Below are positions 1 to 8,141 of a stretch of DNA of 15,919 nt, piece after piece. Every line of letters starts with the position of its first letter. Positions within the stretch are counted from its first letter, which is position 1. The translations under genes were made by a program, and so were the position numbers. This DNA is from Chitinophagaceae bacterium (GTDB taxonomy: Bacteria > Bacteroidota > Bacteroidia > Chitinophagales > Chitinophagaceae): assembly GCA_021738605.1 (NCBI GenBank), contig JAIPBY010000029.1:1-15919 (forward strand), read 5' to 3'. The notes under the pieces were generated by a model that did not search any database, was not told the DNA's origin, and saw nothing but the letters and a program-made list of their open reading frames with translations.

Positions 1-47
1 TGAGAAATGAGGTTGATCAGAGGATTGGGATTGGTTGCGGTAAACAT
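1..47 (-). CDS. Possible 5' end of a leftward gene, cut by the window edge
   Basis: On the minus strand an ATG at 47 opens a frame that runs without a stop to the window edge, reading MFTATNPNPLINLIS. An AGGAGG sequence lies only two bases upstream of the ATG, closer than an ideal Shine-Dalgarno spacing. The same frame has a stop (TAG) at 70-72, so 47 is the first ATG available. The position, just beyond a leftward terminator, fits the start of the next leftward gene. Only 15 codons are visible, no product can be recognised, and no TAnnTTTG promoter element is seen between 48 and 132. It may be chance. Confidence 0.25.
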   Translation of the reverse strand, partial: MFTATNPNPLINLIS

Positions 48-132
48 ATCCTCCTGTGTATTACTGGTCTATGACATGGGGCTGATTTTCTGTTGTTTTA
101 TGTTTTATGGAACTTTTATGGCGGTGCTGCAT

Positions 133-164
133 AAAAAAAACTCCTCCCGATGGGGAGGAGTTTT
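133..164 (-). terminator. Rho-independent terminator of the outer-membrane receptor gene
   Basis: A perfect 12-bp stem pairs 137-148 with 153-164 around a 4-base loop (149-152). Read on the minus strand it has a GC-rich core (CTCCTCCC/GGGAGGAG) followed by eight T residues. It lies 25 bases past the stop codon of the leftward receptor gene, and its T tract faces leftward. On the plus strand the stem is followed by only four T residues, so the leftward reading is clearly better. Confidence 0.9.
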
Positions 165-189
165 GTACAAAATTTGTCTACTCGTTGAT

Positions 190-2979
190 TTAAAACGACC
201 TGCCTTCGCTGCGCATCATCCCGCCGGATGGTGTACTGCCGCTGGTTTGGGCCCCACTGAACTTGTTGAACCTGTAAATAAAGGTCATGAGGAAATAGCG
301 GGTAAGCCTGTTTACCCTGGTATCCACGATATTGTTTCCGTTAAGGGTCCTGGCAATCGACGTGTTCTGCTTGAAAATATCATATCCTGAAATACGGAAT
401 ATGCCATTCTTTTTCTTGAAAATGGTTTTTTCAAAAGAAGAATTTAACAAAGCGATGTTCTGGTTCAAACTGGTGGAAAGTCCACGGTTGATGATGTATT
501 CCAAATCACTCCTGAATACCCAGCCACCGGGGATGTCGATGCGCATGTTGTTGGTGAGGGTCCAGCTACCATAATCAACATTCTGCTGCCCGGGCAGGCT
601 ATACCTCACCCTGTTCAGGCCATACCTTCCGCCAAAATCGATTTCAAGCCACTCTTTCCAGTTGAACTCAAATTTCATACCCTGGGCCAAAAGCAGGTTC
701 CTGCCCACGTTCTTTTGGCTTTCTATCAGGGAAATATTGTTGCTGTACGCGGCCGTTCCGTTAAATGAAACAATATAGGTTCGGTTCTTCCAGGGTTTGC
801 TGAAATTGTAAAATCCACTCATCGTATAATTGCCGTCTACATTCTCGAAGGTTGTGAGCTGACTTCCGTTACCGCCCACCCTGCTCGTGTTGTTGACGAT
901 TTGGTTGCTGGTGAAGTTGTAATTGGCTCCTATAAAAAAGGTTTGACCAGTAAGGAAGTTCAGGTTATTGAAAGATGTACTGAAAATATGAGCGATCGCA
1001 GGCTTGAGATTCGGATTACCCAGCGTTTGGTACTGAGGGTTGGAAACGTCTTTCACCGGTTGAAGCTGTGTAAAGCTTGGCTGGTTTGCGTCTCCATTGT
1101 AGAAGAAACGGAGGGTCTTGTTCCTTGTAAAATTATAGGCAAAGTTTGCAGATGGCAACAGATTTAAACGCTTGATGGGGGTATAGGCACTGTCTTTGGA
1201 AACAGAATACCCTTTTTGGTTGATGGGCTGCGCGTTCATCCCAATGGTATAATTATACTTCTTCTTGACAGTTCTCAGGTTTGCGCCAATGCGTTGCCTC
1301 AAGAAATCAGTTTCAAATGCGTTGCTGAGGGTGGTTGAGAATGTCTCAACGCCAAGCGGATCAACCAAATAAGTTGCCCTGTCATTGCTGTTGAATGACT
1401 GACCATACTGATAAATCAGGTCAAGGTAACGGCCTTTCATCAAGGGCTCAGAGTAGTTGAACCTGATACTAAAATTATCAGCATTGTTGTCGGTGAAAAC
1501 ATTTTGGTTAAGGATGCTGGAAGACCTCACAGGGATGAGGTTATTGGTAACGTTGAGCCTGGTAGACTCCCCGTCGGTAGAATTGTAGCCTCCATTGATG
1601 TTTACAGAGAGATTTCTACCTGGTTTTCTGAATTTATGGTTGAAAATCAGGTTTCCAGAAAAATTAGGCGCAGTTGAGGTTGACTTATTTATATTTCTGC
1701 CCTTACTGGTAGTATCAACATCATTTCTCAAATAGTCAAAATATGAGTTTGATGTGCTTCCAGACGCTCTTGTGGTGAACTCGGGAATGAATTTTACATA
1801 GTTGAATGAGTCAATGTTCCACTCAAAGTTCAGGGAAGCCCTATGGCTTTTTGAATTGCTCAAGGATGTATCTACTTGGTGGTTTAGAAATTTGATATTT
1901 TGGAAAAAGTTCTGTGAGGCTACATCACGCTGAATATCAGTCTCCCGTGTAGAATAGCTGTAGTTTCCATAAACCGAACCTTTTTTGTCGGCAAAATCAT
2001 TCCTAAAGTTAACCCCCAGTGAATTGGCAATCCTCAACCCCTCATCTCCACCGAAACCACCTTGAGCGTTTCCGCCAACCCGCACCTGAAATCCACGGCC
2101 ACCGCCGCCGGAGCTTCCACCACCGCCACTGCCATCAAAATTGAAGGTGCTGGTATTGTTGTTATTGGCGCCGCCGAACACGGAAACCTGCTTGTTGTTG
2201 TTGAAAAAGTTAACATTGGTACCCAGTGCATACCTGTCGCTAGAGCCTGCCCCAACCGAGGTACGGCTGAAAATCCCCTTGTTTCGGTCTTTTTTCAATT
2301 GAAGGTTGATAATTTTGTCTGGCTCACCATCTTTAATACCAGAGACATTGGCCAGATCGCCATAGTCATCAATTACCTGGACCTTGTCAATCATATCAGC
2401 TGAGAGCTGTTGGGTAGCTGCCTTGGGATCTCCGCTGAAGAAATCCTTTCCGTTTACCCTTACCCGGCTCACTGACTTGCCCTGTGCGGTAATGTTTCCG
2501 TTCTTGTCCACCTCAATGCCCGGCATTTTTTTCAACAGGTCTTCCACCATGGCATTGGGCTTCATCCTGAAAGAATCCGCCTTGTATTCTACCGTATCTT
2601 CTTTTACAATGATCGGAGGAGTGGAAATGACAATCTCCTGTAGGGAGCTATACTCTGGGTACAACTTGTAGTTTTCCAGTTTCAGGACCTCTTCCCCCTC
2701 TGGAATTGTAAGTGCCTTGAGGTTGGTGCCGTAACCGACACTGGTCACCATCAACACAAATTTGCGTTGGGGGATTCCCTTTACAAGGAAAAAACCTACA
2801 TTATTGGACACTGTCTTGATGGTATCTTTGGCTCCGGCGATGTACACACCCACGGTAGCTCTCGCGATGGGATTCCCCAGTGTGTCGACCAAACGGCCGT
2901 TGACCTGAAAGCCATCCTGTGAAAATGCACTGAAAGAAAACGTAAAAAGGACTAAAATCAACTTAAATATTCTGCTCAT
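190..2979 (-). CDS. TonB-dependent-receptor-like outer-membrane beta-barrel protein
   Basis: This 929-residue protein probably forms an outer-membrane barrel, with a TonB-type plug, for uptake or export of an unknown ligand. Residues 1-20 look like a signal peptide, with likely cleavage at AFS|Q. Residues about 22-105 resemble the CarboxypepD_reg-like beta-sandwich (VNGRLVDTLGNPIARATV, then SVGYGT). LQEIVIS at about 113-119 resembles a TonB box. Residues about 125-230 resemble a plug domain (DLLKKMPGIEVDKNGNI, then VRVNGKDFFSGDP). The rest, rich in aromatic and Asn-containing strands, matches the OMP_b-brl_3 type of barrel. A Gly-rich stretch occupies about 282-312. No SusD-like lipoprotein gene lies beside it, so it is probably not a SusCD glycan importer, and the substrate cannot be told. 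It is transcribed alone, from a candidate promoter at 3006-3013 to the terminator at 133-164. Confidence 0.9.
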   Translation of the reverse strand: MSRIFKLILVLFTFSFSAFSQDGFQVNGRLVDTLGNPIARATVGVYIAGAKDTIKTVSNNVGFFLVKGIPQRKFVLMVTSVGYGTNLKALTIPEGEEVLKLENYKLYPEYSSLQEIVISTPPIIVKEDTVEYKADSFRMKPNAMVEDLLKKMPGIEVDKNGNITAQGKSVSRVRVNGKDFFSGDPKAATQQLSADMIDKVQVIDDYGDLANVSGIKDGEPDKIINLQLKKDRNKGIFSRTSVGAGSSDRYALGTNVNFFNNNKQVSVFGGANNNNTSTFNFDGSGGGGSSGGGGRGFQVRVGGNAQGGFGGDEGLRIANSLGVNFRNDFADKKGSVYGNYSYSTRETDIQRDVASQNFFQNIKFLNHQVDTSLSNSKSHRASLNFEWNIDSFNYVKFIPEFTTRASGSTSNSYFDYLRNDVDTTSKGRNINKSTSTAPNFSGNLIFNHKFRKPGRNLSVNINGGYNSTDGESTRLNVTNNLIPVRSSSILNQNVFTDNNADNFSIRFNYSEPLMKGRYLDLIYQYGQSFNSNDRATYLVDPLGVETFSTTLSNAFETDFLRQRIGANLRTVKKKYNYTIGMNAQPINQKGYSVSKDSAYTPIKRLNLLPSANFAYNFTRNKTLRFFYNGDANQPSFTQLQPVKDVSNPQYQTLGNPNLKPAIAHIFSTSFNNLNFLTGQTFFIGANYNFTSNQIVNNTSRVGGNGSQLTTFENVDGNYTMSGFYNFSKPWKNRTYIVSFNGTAAYSNNISLIESQKNVGRNLLLAQGMKFEFNWKEWLEIDFGGRYGLNRVRYSLPGQQNVDYGSWTLTNNMRIDIPGGWVFRSDLEYIINRGLSTSLNQNIALLNSSFEKTIFKKKNGIFRISGYDIFKQNTSIARTLNGNNIVDTRVNRLTRYFLMTFIYRFNKFSGAQTSGSTPSGGMMRSEGRSF

Positions 2980-3005
2980 ATATATGTATTCGTGGAATTG
3001 GATGC

Positions 3006-3013
3006 CAAAACTA
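3006..3013 (-). promoter_or_regulatory. Candidate Bacteroidota -7 element for the outer-membrane receptor gene
   Basis: The minus strand reads TAGTTTTG, an exact match to TAnnTTTG, 26 bases upstream of the receptor ATG. The upstream -33 element (TTTG) is weak: only TTTC occurs near the right distance. It would give a leader of roughly 20 bases. Prediction from sequence only. Confidence 0.45.
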
Positions 3014-3117
3014 CTTAAACACCTTCGGTCGAAAATTGTTAAAACAAATTAACCTGTATTAGAAATAATTAAAGTTCAAGGCAGGCATGGGTGGGTCAAC
3101 AAGTGGTCAAAAAGGAT

Positions 3118-3125
3118 TAATTTTG
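3118..3125 (+). promoter_or_regulatory. Candidate Bacteroidota -7 element for secA and the genes after it
   Basis: TAATTTTG matches TAnnTTTG exactly and lies 23 bases before the secA ATG. No good TTTG -33 element is seen upstream. If used, it would start a transcript with a leader under 20 bases and drive the secA-to-mlaF run. Confidence 0.45.
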
Positions 3126-3148
3126 GCCCTTAGCAAGAACATAAGAAC

Positions 3149-6100
3149 ATGTTTAAATTCATATCAGGATTATTCGGAGGCAGCAAATCAGAAAAAGACG
3201 TAAATGAAATTCGTCCGCTTGTTCAAAAAATCAATGCACATTTTGCCTCATACCAGGCGCTGAGCAATGATGCCCTCAGGTCAAAAACAAGCGAGTTCAA
3301 GTCAAGAATCAAGGTTTCGCTGACTGAAATCGACAACAATATCAATGCCTTGACCCTGCAGGCAGATCAACTTCCTGTTGAAGATATTCTGGGCAGGGAT
3401 GATTTGTATAAAGAGGTTGATGCACTCAAAAAAACTCGCAACGAAAAGATTGAGGAAGCATTAAAGGAGATTCTTCCCGAGGCTTTTGCCTTGGTAAAAG
3501 AGGCCGGACGGCGCTTCAAGGAAAATGAAGAGCTTACCTCCACCGCTACCGAGCTCGACCGCGAACTGGGCGTAAGAAAAGACTATATCACCATCAAAGG
3601 AGACCAGTCTATCTTCAAAACCAGCTGGATGGCCGCCGGAAGCCTGGTGAACTGGAACATGGTTCACTATGATGTGCAGCTGATTGGTGGCGCTGTTTTG
3701 CATTCTGGTAAAATTGCAGAGATGGCTACCGGTGAGGGAAAGACCCTTGTCTCTACCCTGCCGGCCTACCTCAATGCACTTGCCGGAGAAGGGGTGCATA
3801 TTGTTACCGTTAACGATTACCTGGCCAAACGGGACTCTGAATGGAATGGCACCTTATTTGAGTGGTTGGGATTGACCGTGGATTGCATAGACAAGCACCA
3901 GCCGCACTCTGACGACAGAAGGAAGGCCTATCAGGCGGATATCACTTATGGTACCAACAATGAATTTGGATTTGATTACCTGAGGGATAACATGGTACAC
4001 ACTCCGGATGAGATGGTACAGCGCAAACATCATTTTGCAATGGTAGATGAGGTGGATAGTGTGTTGATTGATGATGCCAGAACACCATTGATTATTTCAG
4101 GCCCTGTTCCCAGGGGGGATGACCAACAATTCCATATCCACAAACCCAAAATCCAGCAACTGGTTGAAGTACAGAAGCAGGTGGTCTTGAAATCCCTCCA
4201 GGATGCCAAAAAAATGATTGCAGAAGGAAAGGATGGTCCTCAGGATGGTGGACTCCAGCTGATGCGCGCCTACCGTGGACTTCCCAAAAATACAGCCCTC
4301 ATCAAGTTCCTCAGTGAACCAGGCATCAAGGTAAAACTGCAAAAATCTGAAAACTATTACCTGGCAGAACAGCAAAAACACATGCCGGAGGTGGACGAGG
4401 AGTTGTACTTCCATATTGATGAAAAAAACAACCAGGTAGAATTGACAGACAAGGGATTGCATTTCATCACCAAAGGTGGCGAAGACCCCAATTTCTTTGT
4501 GCTCCCCGACCTGAGCCTTGCCATCGCTGAGATTGAAAAAGCCGCAACCACTGCAGACGAGAAACTGGCCATGAAAGAAGGGCTCCTCCAGGATTATTCT
4601 TCCAAGGCAGACAGGATTCATACCATACAGCAATTGCTGAAAGCCTATACCCTCTTTGACAAGGATATTGAATATGTGGTCATGGACGGTGCTGTCAAGA
4701 TTGTTGACGAGCAGACGGGCAGGATCATGGAAGGCAGAAGGTACAGCGACGGTCTTCACCAGGCCATTGAAGCCAAAGAAAATGTGAAGATTGAAGCGGC
4801 CACCCAAACCTATGCCACGGTTACCCTTCAGAACTATTTCAGGATGTACCATAAGCTGGCCGGTATGACCGGAACAGCAGAAACAGAAGCCGCGGAATTG
4901 TGGAATATTTACAAGTTGGATGTGGTTACTATTCCAACCAACCTGCAAATGACCAGGAAAGACCAGGAAGACCTTGTGTTCAAAACCAAGCGCGAAAAAT
5001 TCAAGGCGGTCATTGATGAGATTGAACAACTCCGGGAAGCAGGCCGACCCGTGCTGGTGGGAACCACCTCAGTAGAGGTGTCTGAGTTGCTGGGAAGAAT
5101 GTTGCAGCAGAAAAAAATCCCACACAATGTATTGAACGCCAAACAACATGCCAAGGAAGCCCAGGTGGTGGCCGAGGCAGGTTTGGCGGGCAATGTAACC
5201 ATCGCCACCAACATGGCGGGAAGGGGAACGGATATCAAACTGGGGCCTGGCGTGAAAGAAGCTGGAGGCCTTGCCATCATCGGTACAGAAAGGCACGAGA
5301 GCCGTCGCGTAGACAGGCAGTTGCGTGGTCGTGCAGGCCGTCAGGGTGATCCGGGATCATCTCAATTCTATGTATCCTTGGAAGATGACCTCATGCGCAT
5401 GTTCGGAAGCGACCGCATTGCTTCTTTGATGGACAGGATGGGATACAAGGAAGGGGAAGTGATCCAGCACAGCATGATCACCAAAAGCATCGAACGTGCG
5501 CAGAAAAAAGTGGAGGAAAACAACTTTGGCATCAGAAAACGTTTGCTGGAATATGATGATGTGATGAACAAGCAGCGCAGTGTCATTTATGGCAAAAGAC
5601 AGCATGCGCTGTTTGGAGAAAGGCTGGCCCTTGATCTGGACAATGCCTATTATGCAGTTGCCGCCAATGTCGTCAACCAATTTACAGGAAGCAATGACCA
5701 TGAGGGTTTCAAGCTTTCTGCTATCCTGCATTTTAGTGTTGAAACTGCCATCAGCAAGGAGGCCCTTGAGAAAGGAAATACCAATGAACTGACAGAACAA
5801 TTGTACAAGGAAGCCATTGAACAGTATACCGCCAAAAAATCACTTTTGGCCAAACAATCATTGCCTGTATTCCAGAATGTGCGCACTACACAGGGAAACC
5901 ATATCGTCAATGTGGTAGTTCCTTTCACAGATGGCAAAAAGACCATCAATGCACTGACCAACCTGGACAAGACCATCAGCACCAAGGGCATGGAACTCGT
6001 ATCATCCCTTGAAAAAACCATCACCCTTGCCATCATTGATGATACCTGGAAAGAGCATCTCAGGGCGATGGACGATTTGAAGCAAAGTGTGCAAACGGCA

Positions 6101-6475
6101 GTATATGAGCAGAAAGATCCGCTGGTCATTTACAAGCAAACCGCTTTCCAGCTCTTCTCTGAAATGGACGCCGAAGTGAACAAGGATATCGTTTCTTTCC
6201 TTTGCCACGCCTCGCTTCCGGTTGAAAACTCAGGTGCCGGACTCAAGGAAGGAAGGGAAAGCAGAACAGACATGAGCAGGATGAAAGTGAGGAAGGATGA
6301 ACTGTCTGCATCGGGTGCTCCCGAATTGGCGGAAGGAGACAACCAATACCATGATCCTTCTGAGGCATCAAAACAAGAACCGGTGAGGGTTGGACCCAAA
6401 GTTGGCAGGAATGATCCTTGTCCTTGTGGCAGCGGAAAAAAATTCAAGGCCTGCCATGGTCGTGACGCAGAGTAA
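3149..6475 (+). CDS. secA: Preprotein translocase ATPase SecA
   Basis: SecA is the cytosolic ATPase that pushes preproteins through SecYEG. Visible motifs are Walker A MATGEGKT (192-199), the Walker B/DEAD-like DEVDSVLIDDARTPL (300-314), TGRIMEGRRYSDGLHQA (about 524-540), LAGMTGTAETEA, the helicase-type TNMAGRGTD (687-695) and QLRGRAGRQGDPGSSQF. The C-terminal zinc-binding SEC-C tail has Cys1091, Cys1093, Cys1102 and His1103, used for SecB or ribosome contact in the family. At 1108 residues it is about 200 longer than the E. coli protein. The additions are about 90 residues before Walker A and roughly 75 in the preprotein cross-linking region (about 320-480), as expected for Bacteroidota SecA. 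The start MFKFISGLFGG is typical. It is the first gene of a likely six-gene run. Confidence 0.98.
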   Translation: MFKFISGLFGGSKSEKDVNEIRPLVQKINAHFASYQALSNDALRSKTSEFKSRIKVSLTEIDNNINALTLQADQLPVEDILGRDDLYKEVDALKKTRNEKIEEALKEILPEAFALVKEAGRRFKENEELTSTATELDRELGVRKDYITIKGDQSIFKTSWMAAGSLVNWNMVHYDVQLIGGAVLHSGKIAEMATGEGKTLVSTLPAYLNALAGEGVHIVTVNDYLAKRDSEWNGTLFEWLGLTVDCIDKHQPHSDDRRKAYQADITYGTNNEFGFDYLRDNMVHTPDEMVQRKHHFAMVDEVDSVLIDDARTPLIISGPVPRGDDQQFHIHKPKIQQLVEVQKQVVLKSLQDAKKMIAEGKDGPQDGGLQLMRAYRGLPKNTALIKFLSEPGIKVKLQKSENYYLAEQQKHMPEVDEELYFHIDEKNNQVELTDKGLHFITKGGEDPNFFVLPDLSLAIAEIEKAATTADEKLAMKEGLLQDYSSKADRIHTIQQLLKAYTLFDKDIEYVVMDGAVKIVDEQTGRIMEGRRYSDGLHQAIEAKENVKIEAATQTYATVTLQNYFRMYHKLAGMTGTAETEAAELWNIYKLDVVTIPTNLQMTRKDQEDLVFKTKREKFKAVIDEIEQLREAGRPVLVGTTSVEVSELLGRMLQQKKIPHNVLNAKQHAKEAQVVAEAGLAGNVTIATNMAGRGTDIKLGPGVKEAGGLAIIGTERHESRRVDRQLRGRAGRQGDPGSSQFYVSLEDDLMRMFGSDRIASLMDRMGYKEGEVIQHSMITKSIERAQKKVEENNFGIRKRLLEYDDVMNKQRSVIYGKRQHALFGERLALDLDNAYYAVAANVVNQFTGSNDHEGFKLSAILHFSVETAISKEALEKGNTNELTEQLYKEAIEQYTAKKSLLAKQSLPVFQNVRTTQGNHIVNVVVPFTDGKKTINALTNLDKTISTKGMELVSSLEKTITLAIIDDTWKEHLRAMDDLKQSVQTAVYEQKDPLVIYKQTAFQLFSEMDAEVNKDIVSFLCHASLPVENSGAGLKEGRESRTDMSRMKVRKDELSASGAPELAEGDNQYHDPSEASKQEPVRVGPKVGRNDPCPCGSGKKFKACHGRDAE

Positions 6476-6498
6476 TCGAACATCATCAAAATAGCAAC

Positions 6499-6939
6499 AT
6501 GTTCAAACCACTCTATTTGTATCTTCTGACACTGGTGATGGCATTGGGTGTATCTGCACATGCACAATTTGCCAAAAGTCCTTATGTGAAAAGAGATCCA
6601 AGGGTGGACAAGCTGGTAGACAAACAGATTGAACTTAACAAACAGGCCTTGAGGGTCAGGACAACACTTGAACCAGGATTCAGGATTCTGGTGATCAGTA
6701 CAAACAAAAGAGACCTGGCCATTGATGCCAAATCAAGGTTATTGAAAATTTACCCCGACCAAAAATCATACCTGTTTTACCAATCTCCCAATTTCAAGTT
6801 GCAATTCGGTAACTTCAGAACAATGAAAGAAGCAGAGCTGATGAAAAAAGAGCTGGTGCTAGACTTTGGAGAAAACCTCATCATTATTCCATCACAGGTG
6901 GAGGTGAAGGGAGAAAAACTGGAAGCAGAAAATTTTTAA
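6499..6939 (+). CDS. Secreted SPOR-domain protein
   Basis: A 146-residue exported protein. Residues 1-22 form a signal peptide with a probable signal peptidase I site AHA|Q (22/23), and no lipobox Cys is seen. Residues about 60-135 resemble a SPOR domain: a first strand GFRILVIST, a helix RDLAIDAKSRLLKIYP, then FKLQFGNFRTMKEAELMKKEL, which fits the family pattern of a strand followed by a helix with Ala and Lys/Leu. SPOR domains bind peptidoglycan strands stripped of stem peptides, often at division sites, so a periplasmic wall-binding role is likely. The protein has no other domain. It starts 23 bases after the secA stop with no terminator between, so the two are probably co-transcribed. The exact partner or role cannot be told. 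Confidence 0.8.
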   Translation: MFKPLYLYLLTLVMALGVSAHAQFAKSPYVKRDPRVDKLVDKQIELNKQALRVRTTLEPGFRILVISTNKRDLAIDAKSRLLKIYPDQKSYLFYQSPNFKLQFGNFRTMKEAELMKKELVLDFGENLIIIPSQVEVKGEKLEAENF

Positions 6940-6949
6940 TGAATTCAAT

Positions 6950-8122
6950 ATGCTGAGAGAAAAAATCAAACAGCTATCTGCCCAATATTTTGAGGAGTAT
7001 CGTTCGATCAGGCACCATTTGCATGCCCATCCTGAGCTGAGTTATAAGGAATACAATACATCAAAATTTGTACGCGACCACCTCACCCACCTCGGCATTC
7101 CTTTCTCTGTTATGGCAGAAACGGGTGTCATTGGTATCATTGAGGGTAAACGATCAAACCGTGTCATTGCCCTCAGGGCAGACATGGATGCCTTGCCCAT
7201 CCAGGAAGAGAATGATGTTCCATATGCATCTACCATCCCCGGTGTCATGCACGCCTGTGGCCATGATGTGCATACCACTTGCTTGTTGGGTGCAGCCCGT
7301 ATTTTGCATGAATTGAGAGATGAATGGGATGGAACTGTAAAACTTATTTTCCAACCCGGGGAAGAAAAAAACCCCGGAGGGGCCAGCTTGCTGATCAATG
7401 AAGGCGTGCTTGAAAACCCTGCACCTGCCTCTATTTTTGGATTGCACGTGCATCCCCTGTTGGACATTGGAAAAATGAGTTTTGCCTCTGGTAAAGTGAT
7501 GGCCAGTGCTGATGAACTTTATATTACGGTAAGGAGCAAGGGAGGCCATGCAGCAAAACCTTACCTTACAGCCGATACTGTGCTCACTGCTTCACAGATT
7601 GTGGTTGCTTTGCAACAGGTGGTCAGCAGAAACAACAACCCTTTCTCCCCTTCCGTGCTGTCGATTTGTTCGATGCAGGGAGGATATACAACGAACGTTA
7701 TTCCTTCTGAACTGAAAATGATGGGTACTTTCCGCGCAATGGATGAAGGCTGGCGTTTTGAGGCCCATCGCCGCATCCGGGAGATTGTAGAGCAAGTAGG
7801 CAAGGCTTGTGGAGCAGAAGTGGAACTGGAGATCAGCGTGGGTTATCCCTCTGTCGTCAATGATCATGCTTTGACCCAACACGCAAGGTCATTGGCAGAA
7901 GAAATGATTGGCACTGAAATGGTGGAAGAAACTGAATTGAGCATGGGCGCAGAAGATTTTGGCTATTATTCACAGAAAATACCGGGATGTTTTTACAGGC
8001 TCGGCACTGGCAACAAGGCCATGGGCATTGTATCTGGCGTTCACACTCCAACCTTTAACATTGATGAATCTGCCATTCAAACAGGCATGGCGATGATGGC
8101 GTATTTGGGGGTGAAAGGGTGA
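6950..8122 (+). CDS. M20 family amidohydrolase (N-acyl-amino-acid or hippurate hydrolase-like)
   Basis: A 390-residue zinc-dependent hydrolase of peptidase family M20, subfamily D, which cleaves N-acyl groups from amino acids or related amides. The metal and catalytic residues of the subfamily are all visible: Cys103 and His105 in MHACGHDVH (100-108), Glu138/Glu139 in FQPGEE, His166 and His168 in GLHVHP, and His365 in GVHTPTFNID. A dimerisation-type insert lies about 185-300 (SADELYITVRSKGGHAAKP, then TTNVIPSE). There is no signal peptide, so it is cytosolic. The length is normal for the family. The start, 10 bases after the SPOR gene, gives LREKIKQLSAQYFEEYRSIRH, a normal N-terminus. The substrate cannot be decided: hippurate, N-acetyl amino acids and amino-acid conjugates are all possible. 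Confidence 0.92.
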   Translation: MLREKIKQLSAQYFEEYRSIRHHLHAHPELSYKEYNTSKFVRDHLTHLGIPFSVMAETGVIGIIEGKRSNRVIALRADMDALPIQEENDVPYASTIPGVMHACGHDVHTTCLLGAARILHELRDEWDGTVKLIFQPGEEKNPGGASLLINEGVLENPAPASIFGLHVHPLLDIGKMSFASGKVMASADELYITVRSKGGHAAKPYLTADTVLTASQIVVALQQVVSRNNNPFSPSVLSICSMQGGYTTNVIPSELKMMGTFRAMDEGWRFEAHRRIREIVEQVGKACGAEVELEISVGYPSVVNDHALTQHARSLAEEMIGTEMVEETELSMGAEDFGYYSQKIPGCFYRLGTGNKAMGIVSGVHTPTFNIDESAIQTGMAMMAYLGVKG

Positions 8123-8141
8123 AATGAAATAAAAATATTTT

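Noticed and set aside
7..390. Rightward 127-residue open frame with a hydrophobic N-terminal half
   Set aside because: It runs through the terminator hairpin at 137-164 and then antisense to the end of the receptor gene; its second half is a shadow.
4097..5029. 310-residue minus-strand open frame inside secA
   Set aside because: It lies wholly antisense to well-conserved secA motifs and shows no recognisable protein features.
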